A stretch of DNA of 64,000 nt from Symsagittifera roscoffensis. Lineage: Eukaryota; Xenacoelomorpha; Acoela; Convolutidae. The stretch covers positions 8,041,716-8,105,715 of the forward strand of contig NC_087067.1 of the NCBI RefSeq assembly GCF_963678635.1. Direction: 5' to 3'. Made by a program: the position numbers and the translations under genes. The notes beneath the pieces are model-generated. The model saw nothing but the letters and a program-made list of their open reading frames with translations. It searched no databases and was not told the origin of the DNA. Positions within the stretch are counted from its first letter, which is position 1; every line of letters begins with the position of its first letter. Shown here in pieces: positions 47,300-58,294 of this stretch.

Positions 47300-48065
47300 T
47301 GTAATCCGAAAAATAGTTTTTTTTACAAATTTTCCTTTCGAACAAAGACATTTGATTGGAGAATGGGAGGTTGCTATTTCAAAAAAGTCATACCCTTCTT
47401 TGTACCAAAACGTTACTGAGGGGAAGTTTTTATTCGCAGATGGCAGAGAAAGTTCTGAAATGAAACGAAAAGTCGTAGCGATGCTTATTGGACTGTGATT
47501 GTATCCAATTATTGTTGATATTTTTGTAGCCATGAATAACAAAACTTGAGAAAGTAAGGTTTGTTAAGCATTTGAATAAAAAGAAAGTTATTTATCAGTA
47601 GATAAAATTAGGCAAAAGCTAGCTGTTCATTTACCTGAGGCTCAGTTACTTTTTATTATTCAAAGTTCTGATTTGAGTCACCTTGAGAACAAAATCAAAC
47701 AAGGGTTATGATGAGTTGAAAAAGACCGCATTAACCGCAGACTTCTTACGACGTTACAGGAAACATTCTTTGATGATAAATACTGATTTCATTGAAAATA
47801 AAAAAAATTGATGATGCAAAAACTCCTTTATTGCGTTTTGTTCCCATCATCTCCAAAGTAAAAAGTGGAAATGTACTTTCTGCAGCACAAAACATGAATA
47901 ATCAATCCTTTACAAATTTAAAGGTTAAAAACTTGTTGAAAAACTCTTTCCATTACATCGAACTAGAACTATGAGATAGTACATGCAAAAAAAAAACTTT
48001 TTGTGTCCGTACGAATTACAAGAGTTGTTCTTTTCTTCCGCAAGATTTCGAATAACCATTTTTTA
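47300..48065 (+). pseudogene. uncharacterised Polinton gene, tandem copy 4 (diverged)
   Basis: Same gene in the more divergent unit (open frames 47792-47974 and 48003-48191). Differences include AKTPLLRFVPIISKVKSG where copy 1 has TKTPLKRFVLIISKVKSG. Divergence from copies 1-3 is visibly larger than among them. Confidence 0.55.
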
Positions 48066-48447
48066 TTTGGACTTTTAAAAGATGGTTCCTCAAAATTCAG
48101 CTTATTTCCCATTTTTCGAGGACATGCAAGACAATGTAGAGAAGTTTTGGTGCTCTTCCGAAAACTCCTGGGAGAATTTCAATCCACTTAATTTTAAATA
48201 TTTAGTCACAGCTGCAAAAAAAATTGAAGCTGTTTTTTTTTAAATCGCTGCTCCAGAGATTGAATAATTTTTTAGTGAACGCAAAAAACTCAAAACATTT
48301 GCGGAAGTTCTGGGGAAAAAAGAATTCAGAAACAAATGGGAGGTGAATAAAACAAACCCAAGCGTAGAACTGGTAAAACCATATCCTTTTCTCGAAAAAG
48401 TAAATCGAAAACAGTCGCTCTTCCAAAGACAGTTTTGACAATATAAA

Positions 48448-49694
48448 ATGAGTATAAACCAAAGAAGTCATTTTCGGTACGGAGCTTTTACAAATTCTTT
48501 GTTGGAGATTTTTGATAAGTATCTGTTTTGAAAACAATTATTTCATCTTACACTCAAGAGTTAAACCCAACTTCTTTCTAGTTGAAAGCAGTATTGAGTT
48601 TGAATTGAAACGGACCGCATTCTCTTCTTGGAACTGCCTGATACCCATTTTGTTTTAAAGCTTCAATTACTCAAGGTAAGGTTGTTTGATGCTTTTAAGA
48701 GAGATGATTCAGATGACGAACCAGAACCATACTTAACTTATGTAAACATTCTACTATATTCACTATTCTCCAATTGTGGAGTTTTTTTAACAATACATTG
48801 ATATACAACGCTAATGGATTTCATCCGCATAAGGCAAAAATATCGAACTAATTCAACTCGTCGGCAGTGAGAAACAAAAAATACCTGCTTGTCATGGGTA
48901 CAGTTTTGAAAATTTTCCCAATGCTTTTGATATGCATCCGTTCACTGGTAGAGCAAATCTATGGGAGGCTCGCCATTTTTTTACTTGCGAAAAGTTGTTT
49001 CTACCAAATAACAAAGTTCGAACTGAACTTATTCAAACCAGAACTTACTTTTACATACTATTTGATAATCCAAGTATCAGTCTGAAAATAGTTGATTGTT
49101 CGCTGTTTGCTAGAAGAGTTTCAGTTGATGAACCTAATCATCAATACTGGCAAAGGAATTTGGAAAGAGGACCTGCTCAAAACAATAACATGGAAGCTAG
49201 ATCAAAAAATTTTATCATTCCATCTCGTCAAAACCATCTCATACAGGAAACAATGTTCAACAAAGCTCCAATAACAAGAATAGCTGTTGCAATGAATACA
49301 AACTCAGCTGTTGCAAATTTTTTTCATAAAAACCTTTCAATTATCAATAATTTCATTTGAGAAAGCTTAGAATTTTTTGGGGTGGAAGAGCAAATTTTTC
49401 ATTAGATAAAACTTCTCCTTACCGCCAATATGTTACAACAATGAAAGCAATACGCTTTAAGGAAGATTTCCCAGCTCTTTGTATAGAAATTTTTAAAAAT
49501 CACTATAATCTTGTTTTTGAACTGACTTCAATGCAGCATTCAGCTGAACAATTCCTGAACCTAGTGGAGAAAGTTTGAGAGTAGAAATGTTTTCCCAGTT
49601 TCCCTTGGAGCAACTAACCGAAGTCATGTTCTTGGAAGATAAACTATCAAATGTTGAAAATTTTTATTTTTTTTTTGAGTTTTCCTATTCCTAA
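48448..49694 (+). pseudogene. capsid-like protein, F54H12.2-like family
   Basis: The only copy with both ends, from the ATG at 48448 to a TAA at 49692, about 415 codons, the normal size for the family. Well-kept pieces are HGYSFENFPNAFDMHPFTGR, then KIVDCSLFARRVSVDEPNHQ, NFIIPSRQNHLIQETMFNK and APITRIAVAMNTNSAVANF in one 142-codon frame (48932-49360). A second frame (49357-49578) has YVTTMKAIRFKEDFPALCIE, then a last shift to VEMFSQFPLEQLTEVMFLED. This matches the 'uncharacterised protein F54H12.2' family found in Polinton-type elements, commonly considered a capsid protein candidate. At least four frame changes; inactive. Confidence 0.65.
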
Positions 49695-49778
49695 AACAAA
49701 GGACTTTCATTGTTATTGTCTCTGTACTATAAATTTAGTTTTTTCTCCAGATCTAAATCTTCAAAAAAAGTAGACAAT

Positions 49779-50375
49779 GAATGCTGTTTAATTGTAGGCC
49801 CGAGAAGTTTCTTCAACTTAGACTGTGAAACAGTGTTCAATAACCTTTGTCAAGTTCATTAGACTTGTTTATGGGACTTTGTTGGTTCAATAACTATTAA
49901 TAAATTTACTTTTGTTATCCTAAAATGGTTAGTCAAGCAATCAACTTCTTTGTGTTTAGATTTAAATCAACAAACAATTCCAAAGATGGGTATTTTTTCA
50001 CTTCTGCAACTGATTGAAAGAATTTCCGAGCTCAGGTTTAAGTACATGGGATCTTACCCCACTGATAAAGTACCTCAACTAACAAATAACTCTTTTGAAA
50101 TTATTAACTGAACCCCAAGCAATGATATAGGAGAACACTGGAACATGATTGCTCAACTGGACAAAACTTACTCTTTTGCTGATTCTTTGGGTTGAAAAAA
50201 AAACTATTTCGAACAAAATATTTTGCAAATGATTTCCAGGAAAATACAAAAAACTGATAATTTGTTTGGATTATATGCAATTTATTCAGCATTTATTCTT
50301 TTCAAATTCTATCACAGAAACTTGAATGATATTCATGATGTTCATGTTTTGTGTTTTATAAGTAATTTTTTTTAA
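49779..50375 (+). pseudogene. adenain-like cysteine protease of Polinton-like element
   Basis: The frame opening near 49779 reads CLIVGPRSFFNLDCETVFNN. Then (after a TAG) TINKFTFVILKWLVKQSTSL and IPKMGIFSLLQLIERISELR, then a stop, DIGEHWNMIAQLDKTYSFAD and SLG. After a further stop comes TDNLFGLYAIYSAFILFKF, and it ends at a TAA (50373). The order His (in GEHW), Asp (in ADSLG) and a Cys expected in 'N-L-x-G-x-Y' is that of C5/C48-type proteases which mature capsid proteins. Here the expected Cys position is Phe. It sits directly inside the right terminal repeat, a normal place in Polintons. Confidence 0.7.
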
Positions 50376-50429
50376 TGTAAATGTGTAGTTTTTCTTTTGT
50401 AAGTGTAAAATATGGCGGTAAATTCTCTA

Positions 50430-50760
50430 TACGATGCAAAGATTCCTATATTTTTTTGCAATTTAATTAATTTCTCAAGAAGCTCAATTTTTCGAATAAG
50501 TTTCAGTAGGTTTCACAATAGTTTTAGGTAAAATAGATCACTTTTCCAACAAATAAGATCATCTAATAAAATAGTTATTAGGTCGAAATATACCAACTCT
50601 TATCGTGTTTTGAAAGTTTTTAATCAATTTTTTTAATTAAAAAAAATCAACATTCAATTTACCATAAACCAAAAACATTATTCCACAATCTACACATAAA
50701 TAATCTAATTAACCTTTGATATTAACCATTTAGATAACGCGCGAAAAGACTTTTTTGCGG
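50430..50760 (-). repeat. right terminal inverted repeat
   Basis: Its complement reads CGCGCGTTATCTAAATGG, ATATCAAAGGTTA, GATTGTGGAATAATG, TTTCAAAACACGATAA, TATATTTCGACCTA and finally GCATCGTATAG. These match the left end at 30940-31235 in order. It lies just after the protease gene. Confidence 0.85.
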
Positions 50761-50789
50761 CGCAAAACTAGACATTTCCTCACAAAACC

Positions 50790-51020
50790 CAAAAAATGAT
50801 GGGGTCTTCCATGCCCCCCCCCCCCCCCCGATCAGCTCAAACATCTACTACTTATAGTACAGATTTTGAAAGATGATAGATAGGGGATTTGGGCATGGAT
50901 GGAGAAAATGGCGATGAACGTTTTATATCAGATCGGAGTTGGCTCAGCATTTTTTATCTAAAAATAATCCTCTCAGTTGAGAATCCTATAGGGTTCTCAT
51001 AGTCGGATTTGTCGCAGTCT
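50790..51020. repeat. outer right flank repeat with C16 tract
   Basis: ATGATGGGGTCTTCCATG, then 16 C (50814-50829), then GATCAGCTC. It aligns with 15970-16210. It lies just outside the right terminal repeat of the central element. Confidence 0.6.
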
Positions 51021-52000
51021 AAAATAATTTCTTTTTTATTTTAGCTGAACAAATAATTTTGCCGGCTAAAAAAGTAGTGGCATTGCTGATGTTATTTATG
51101 AAACTTTACTGTGAAGCTAAAATTTTGCCATGAAGCTGATCAGTCCTCAAGTGATCTTATTTTGAGCTCAATTAGAAAGTGACAGTGTATATATGCATAA
51201 ATTGGGGCCGGGCAAAGATGCAAGAAAATACACTTAGAGCTGTTCTAATCCAAAGAAAAAGCTCCTATTAATTTTCTTCAGATCAATCTTAAAAAAACAC
51301 AAACGAAGAACAGTTTCAGTAGACTTACTGTTACAACTTAATGATATCATCTTTCAAAAACTTGAGTTCAAATCTTCAAAAGTTTTTTTTTTGGTTTGGT
51401 GAAGCCAATGGTTTAGAAACCACTATATACTAACCCTTTTCTGTTGAAAGCGTAAATTTTGCTTTCGAAACAGTCTTCGGAAGCTGTACTTCCAAATTTT
51501 TCGAAAAAAATAGTTCGTGGAGAATTTTAATGGAATAAGAGCAAGTTTCAACTTCAATATGTAATTTTAATAGCACTATCGAACTCGTTCCCTGTAAAAA
51601 CAAAGACAAATTTGAGCTGGAGGAACATTATAATATATACATATATACAAATATAAACACGCGCTGAAGTGAAATTTATTTTCCTAAAAAACTTCGGTTT
51701 TTCCTGATTTTCTTATGCAAAAAAATTGAATTGTTTGCTGCCCCTTATTTATCTCCTCTATTTACACCTCCAGACTCCCCTGCTCCGTAAACATTCCCCA
51801 TTCGAATGCCTTTTTTCGCGCCAACAAACAACGCAACCTTTCAGCTAACAAAAAGGCGTAATCTTGACTTTTGTGGCCTGTTTATTCAGCGTGGAAAAGT
51901 TTTCAAAATTTTCTGAAACTTCAAATCTTTTGGGAAAAGTTTCAAGTCGTTGCTGTCCCTTGCTTAATTTCACTCGGTCTAATCAGTTTTTGTCCTTAAA
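51021..52000. other. AT-rich stretch without a recognisable gene
   Basis: No coding-like frame. Part of it (about 51360) may continue the weak homology to 16.2 kb. Nothing else was recognised. Confidence 0.35.
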
Positions 52001-52009
52001 AACTCACTG

Positions 52010-55000
52010 CGTTTTACGAATAAAACAGATGCCATAGTGTGAACGCTTCGAAACAGTTAAGTTTTTAGGTGGCTGAGTTATTATGCAGTTGAACAGCCTT
52101 AACTTCGTTTTTGTTGACTCGCTTAAGTTTTGCTGTTACTGCTCTTTATTTTCTTTAAAGATAGGTATTAGATGGGCTACCGCTTCCACGTTCCAGCGTT
52201 TTTGAAATTAAGAAAAAAATAAATTTCAGTCAATTATTAATCGATTCAGATTTCTCCTTTTGTAATCAATATATAATCAATTGAAAAACTTTTAATCATT
52301 TTTGATCGAATATTAGCCCACTTTTTTTCGAAACAATTATAATCGATTATAAAAAAAATATATTTTTATCCCAATTTCTAATTCATAAAATTTGCAAAAA
52401 AATCAATTATAATCGGTTATGATCAAAAATAATCCCTTCTGTTTGCCCATTTTGTCTTCGATGTCGTCATTTGAACTGCTTATAATTTATGCTTTTTCTG
52501 GACGTTGGTTTGTGTGAAACATGAGAAATTTGTTTTTAAAGTTTTTAAATCATGTCAAGCTAATAATTTTTTACATTTTCAATTTTCAAGATAAAGTTGT
52601 TTGATGATGCACATTTTAGGTTTTTTAGCCACCAAAAAATCTGCACGTTACTTTATTTTCATGATTTTTTCAGAAAATTTTAGTTTCATCTACTGCGTGA
52701 ACCTTTCAATTAATTTGAAAGAATCTCTATGAAACTTTTGTTACACGGCACAACTATGTGTTCCAATGAAGCAAAGTGTGACAAGACATCTCGCTTTTAG
52801 ATAATTGAAATGAATAAATACATAAAGACAAGACACACGGGTTGAGTTAACATTAAAAACTTGCGGTTAAAAAAGGAAAAAACATTAAAAAAGGAAAAAA
52901 ATGAAAGATTGCCATTGATGAATTATCGATGTTCATTGCAAGAATTCCAAATTTTATCGAAAGATTATCGCTTACTTGGACAATTTTCAGCGACAAAACA
53001 GCAATGAAAAAACCTATCGAAATGAGCAAAAAATATATTGCCCTACCTGGTTTCTATCTAAAAACTATTTTTCCAATGCCAAAAACTGACTGAATAAGAA
53101 AATTAAACCAAGCATAATTATTCCGTTTTCTTCGACAGTCGGTACAAAAGTACTATGATGTTGAAATTTTCAATCCATTATAATTTTTTTAAAACAAAAT
53201 CCATGCTCTTTTTCCTTTTCCACCATCTGCAAGTTTTTTTAAATGAGTTTTTTGTTCCCATATTCCGGCTGTTACAACAACGGGCAGGCTGAAAACAGAG
53301 CATGACAGCACACTATTCTTCGTCTTCAATCATCCAACGTGTTTGTTGCCAAAACATCGATCAAATTTGTAGGTGGTTCGTCTCAAAATCTTGCTTCAAA
53401 ATGAGTAGCATTTGAATCAATTCTTTCAGAATTTTTTTGGCGGTTTTGGAGCCGTCTATTCAGAAAATCGCGCATTATTCTAACGATTATGAGCAGCTAA
53501 ATTAAGCTGAAAAAAAATACTAAAATCTGATCAAATATTGCAGGATATTAAATAACCTACTCACATATATGTAAAAAGTTAAAGCAAAATTGTGCGGACG
53601 TTTGTCTAAAACTTTTAAAAACGCTTATACTTTGCCTGAAAATGAGCTAGAAGTCTCACATCGAGTAAGTATGTATATATGCAGATTTACGTTAACATTT
53701 TTCAGACTTTTGTTGAAACTTTGCCGACAAATATTTAGAGTTTGCAGACTTAGTTCAGAGTATGTTTAGATGCATGCAGATATAAATTCACACTCTACTG
53801 ACTTATGTTCAGACATTGAAGACTTATATTTAGACATTGCCGACTCTCGTTCAGACTTTGTTGAATTGTGGTCAAAGTACCTAGAGATAATACAGTTTCC
53901 GCAAAGCAAATTTTATTTCAAATAAGTAGCAGTAATAACCCAAACCATGTCAAAGCCTAACAGGGATTGCCCGTACTTCCTGGGTGGGTATAAGACTACA
54001 GGGCTGGTTTTCAAAGAATTCTCTCAGTAACCAACCCAGGACCGCCAGGACTTTGTTAAACTTTTAAATTGCATATGGGTTCAAACAAGTCCGAAAATAC
54101 CTGGAAAAATAATTCTCATGTAAAAAAAACCACATGGTAGGTGGCACGAACATCACAGAAAAACCGATTGTGGATATTTGTTGAAGAAATCGAAATGTTG
54201 ATTTTCACAATAAATCACAAAAAATTATCTGTGCGTGAAAAAATGGGCTGTATTTTTTGTTGCATGTAAGGTTCACCTTGCCGTTTAAGAACATAAAAAC
54301 CGTATTTGTCGATTGGCACAAACCACACAACAAAATTCAAATTTTACTGGTTTTGTGCGAAAAAGAGTCTCGACTACAGCATAGACCAAAATTGAAAAAT
54401 TTTGCATCAAAGTTTTCTTAGTTCTTTGAGCATTGTGAAATCGTTGAAAATATCTGCAAAAAATTTTTGAATCTTTTCAAAAGTGTTGATCTTTTGAGTT
54501 TCCTGAAAAGGTTGCAACTTAGTTTTCAGTCTGGTTTTTCGTTTTATAGTAAATCAATCAGACGCTTCATCCTCTCGTCGATTAGCTATGATGAAAGTAG
54601 TAGATTTTAAGATTTTGAACCCGGTTTTGAAAGCATATCTTAGACTTCTTGACAAGTTTTCTGGATAGCTCGGCTCCTGTCAAGAATTCCAGAACTACCC
54701 TGGACTAGCTAAGATCCTTGCAGGAAGTCGTCATAGCTATATAAACCGGGAAAGAAAACTATTTCAGCAACCTCCGATTTTAGATTTTTGCTGAGTCTAG
54801 CGGAAACTTAAAAAAGTGATCAACCAAAACAGCAATCAATTACAATCAATTAAATCCTAAAGTAATCAACATAAATTAAATTTTACATCTTAAATTTAGA
54901 TCTAGAATTGATGTTTTCATACCTCTAAAAAACTTCAAAAACAAAACTTCGTATATGAAAACAGATCTAAAACAACTTATGTTTATGAAATCCATATTCC

Positions 55001-56815
55001 AATTCTTTATGGAGCCCCTATTTCAGCTCATAAATTCGTTTTAGATCTGAAAACTAGATCTCAAAATTAGTTTCGCATCTAAAACTCTAAAACACAATCT
55101 TCAATAGATATGGGAGCAAAGATAGTATTTTGAGCAGAAATATCAGAAAAGAACTTGGATCTACAACATTTCTACTGGTAGGAAAGACTCACCTGTGAAG
55201 GGTCCACTTTTGTAAAAACAACTTCAAAAACTGATTTCAGCTATATTCACTTTGTAAAGTGTAGTCAAAAATGGTAACTGTTGGTCAGTTTTTGTGCAAA
55301 CTATATCTGAGAAATTGGTCTTCTGGTTAGATTCTGTACAAATTATATTTGAAAAAATGATATACTTTTGTTCTAAGACTCGTAGGTAAATGCATAACAT
55401 GCTTAAATTGATAATGTAGAATTCGATTAAGCTCCCAAATGTTAAAAATCTCTATAACTAGCAGTGCTCTGATTTTTGAAAAAAAAAAACAAATCATTCT
55501 CAAATGATTTTCTTAGTGAGGTTTTTTCTAAATGAAGCGCTCGGCGTTGGTTACAGCGTATGTATTTTTTACCAAACAAATACAGTGTAAGTCGTGAATG
55601 CGATATGGCTGCATTGGTTATGAAAAAGATTACGGTGCGTAATTTGTGTTGAAAAGACAAATAGACACAGACCATTAGATTTATGTTATCAACCTCGTTT
55701 TGTTTAAGATAAAATAACAAGGCACCTTAAATGGTAGGTTTCAAAATGATGTAATTTGGTTTCAATTCTCATGCAGCATGCAATGCTTTGATAAATCTCA
55801 GAAAGTTTTTTAAAGTTTCCTATGTCTCCTCAATATTCAGATTTTTCCATGCAAAGTTTACTTTACGAAAGAAGCAAGACCACCCTTTGAAAACAAAATA
55901 CCGAGCTTCTGACACGTCTTCAATTAATTTCCAGAAGTTTATTGGTTGAATAGAATCTTCAGTCTTTTGGCATTCAATGCAAAGTGTTAAAATAGGAATC
56001 ATATCAGGAAAAATAGGACCAGTTAGTTTTTGCTTTCGGAGCTAATTCGGCAGCAACAGAAGAATTACTTGTACGCTTTCAAAATGACTCAATATTGTCC
56101 TTGGACTCAAAAAGTAGCCGTTCACTTAAGGTTCAAGGATATTGCCTACAATACGTAGAATCACGCGAGAGAAAACATAGAACAATGATTGGATCAACAA
56201 AACTGCAACATTTTTCAAATCAATAAAAATTGACACCCAACATCATTAAACCTGATTTTCTGCGAAAAGCTAAAAAAGTATGTCTAAATTATATTCCCGC
56301 TACAGAACGCAATATTAGGTAGCAACTAGTGGACAAATCAAACGGTTATAGCCACTAGGGGAATGGACCTGTTTATACTGAAATCTTTTAACTTTTTAGC
56401 CTATGTTGAGTTTTAAATATATGATAAAAAAAACCAATTCAAGATAAATTGGTCTAAGCATATTATTTATTTTTTGTTTAGTCCCAAGTTTCATAGTTTC
56501 TAGGTTACAAAGATTACTTCGCTTCAACATCCAGTTAGAATATACGTTTTTCTCAAAGTGTACAGATTTTTAATTAAAAAGACAAAGTTTTCCATACACC
56601 AACATCGAGTTATGGTAATGATTTTTCTCAAAGTGGAAAGGTTTTCAAATGAAAGCCTAAAAAAAATTTTTTAAATAGCAATCCAATTGATTTTACAAGC
56701 GCTCAAGAAACACCATCGAACCTATTTTGAACATCAAATTTGTGCGCCGCTTTCAGGCACTTCATAGAAAAAAATTCAGCGCTCGTCTTCAAAATTATAC
56801 AAGATGGCGCCAAAT
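52010..56815. repeat. long direct repeat, right copy (~4.8 kb, non-coding)
   Basis: Diverged, collinear copy of 26425-30725 in direct orientation, longer by several insertions. Of these, 53.1-54.1 kb appears unmatched and contains CAGACTTTG/CAGACATTG-type short repeats near 53.70-53.87 kb. No conserved protein frame was seen, so it is not a gene duplication in any recognisable sense. Confidence 0.75.
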
Positions 56816-57029
56816 GCGCCCCCTGAAAAATTTAGGGTCATAGGCAGCAAAACAAAAGAGGATTTGGTGGAAGCGGGGTGGGTGGATTGCTCCTACAGAA
56901 CTCTCTAAATGACAAAAAAAACAAAAATAAATAGGTTTTTTAAGGATAATCAATTCAGGCAGAGATTTGTTTCGAAAACACTTGTCTCAATCTATCAGTG
57001 AGCAACATAAACTTTTCAGAGTGTCTGCA

Positions 57030-57135
57030 TTACTAGGCCAAATTGTGCACTGGATAGGCGCGCAGTTTTGTGTCTGTATTTTACTGGATTCCAGAGACAA
57101 GTCGTTAAACATGTTAAATTTTGTCGGAACGATCA
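57030..57135. repeat. short dispersed repeat, copy 1
   Basis: GTGCACTGGATAGGCGCGCA ... TTTTGTG ... GATTCCAGAGACAAGTC ... AACATG ... AAATTTTGTCGG recurs with ~80 percent similarity at 59799-59955. The overlapping ORF (56967-57251) is not supported as a gene. Confidence 0.7.
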
Positions 57136-57740
57136 ACAAAATGGAAGAGCAAAAAAAGAACAAAGGGAGCGTCCTTGTTGTGGAATCCGCTAAAAATTCA
57201 CAAAATGCAAAGTTTGGTCTCGTAATGTTAGATTTTTTTGTACTCAAATAAAAATCGTTTGTTTTTTTAAAAAAAACTTTAATGCAAAATTTATTTGATG
57301 ATTTTCAGCTGATGGCGAAAACTCCAAGAGTAAATTAAGATCGCGAAAACACCATTAAGGCAAAAAAAATGGTGTTTGTAGCCTGCGGCAGAGTTTTTTG
57401 GATATGAATTTTAAATACTGTTTATTATAGTCTATGTTATCAAACTTATCAATTGATCTATCATAATTGATAACAAAAGGAAAACAAGGTCACTATTTTT
57501 CAAGGCATTCAATTCATTCGTACTAGATTAAAATCAATTGTTTTTGAATTGTTTGCAAATTAGTTCCGATTTGGGCCTGAATTCTATTTTCTGTTTCAAT
57601 GAGATCATTGATTATATGGAGCAACACTGTTCGCTGAACTGCAAAAAAAATACTGTTTTTTCTGGTCAGGGTGTTTTCTGGTCAGAATACCGAATAATAA
57701 CAATCAACAGTAAACAGAATTTGTCTTAAGAGTTTGTCTT
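57136..57740. other. no gene recognised
   Basis: AT-rich. ORFs of 60-90 codons overlap in both strands without protein-like character. Confidence 0.35.
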
Positions 57741-57774
57741 AATTGACGGGAAAGGAAAATCTTTCCCGTCAATT
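57741..57774. repeat. perfect 14-bp inverted repeat with 6-nt loop
   Basis: AATTGACGGGAAAG, loop GAAAAT, then the exact complement CTTTCCCGTCAATT. No following T-run on the plus strand beyond GGTCTTTTTT, so it could act as a terminator-like or protein-binding hairpin, but no gene adjoins it. Confidence 0.8.
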
Positions 57775-58294
57775 GGTCTTTTTTGTATTGAACCAACTAC
57801 GCACGCTTTTAATGCCGCCACACAACTGTTTTAATAACAATCCGGGTTGTCAGTGAGCTGGACGGTTTTAATGAACCAGTTTCAATCTGCTAAGGAGTAG
57901 AATGATTTTGAATATTGCCAAATTACAGTGTCATTGCGTGGAAAACAAGAAATGCTTGTGCTTCTATGTTTTTTTCTGACAACTTCTTTTGTCTTTTATG
58001 GATAATTTTAGTTTTTGAAGATTTTCAGATAAAATCTCAGACCATCAAATTTAGTATAAGTATTAATTTTCCTGTTTATTGCGTGATTTTGATCTTTTTC
58101 TCGCAGTAACTTAATCCAAATTTGGCAAACTGTTCGATTGTTTTAATTATTTTGATTTCGTTTATTTTTTTACTGTGAAACAACTAATAATCCACGATTA
58201 TCCACTAAAACATTATTGAAAAGCACATAGTTTTGTTAGTCAGACAATTATAGAAGATATCCCAATAACTTCCCACTTTAAAAGAGAAATAAGG

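Larger units (their letters stand above)
41145..48720. repeat. four-copy tandem amplification of a ~1.885-kb block
   Basis: The string AACGAGTGAAACAAAAGCTG occurs near 41149, 43035, 44919 and 46802. Units are 1-3 of about 1885 bp and a fourth that runs on to about 48720. The junction between units is the same each time (ending ...AAGGATGATTCAGAT and restarting AAACAACGAG). Units 1-3 are almost identical, differing at a handful of bases. Unit 4 differs at many more positions and has about 50 extra bp at 46984-47037 (17 codons of integrase-like sequence) that units 1-3 lack. Unit 1 continues the upstream integrase, and unit 4 continues into the capsid-like gene, so the block spans the integrase 3' half to the capsid-like 5' part. 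Confidence 0.95.
30940..50760. mobile_element. Polinton/Maverick-type element, inactivated, internally amplified
   Basis: Bounded by terminal inverted repeats of about 300 bp (30940-31235 and 50430-50760). Inside are a B-family polymerase (minus strand), an ATPase, a retroviral-type integrase, a capsid-like F54H12.2 family gene and an adenain-like cysteine protease (plus strand). This gene set and the inverted termini define Polinton/Maverick elements, which are related to adintovirus-like DNA viruses. It spans 19.8 kb, or about 14.1 kb without the three extra copies of the 1.885-kb internal repeat. Every recognised gene is broken. The six-base target duplication expected of Polintons could not be confirmed. 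Confidence 0.85.

Noticed and set aside
56967-57251. 94-codon plus ORF and 86-codon minus ORF overlapping each other
   Set aside because: They overlap a dispersed non-coding repeat whose other copy (59.8 kb) does not keep either frame.
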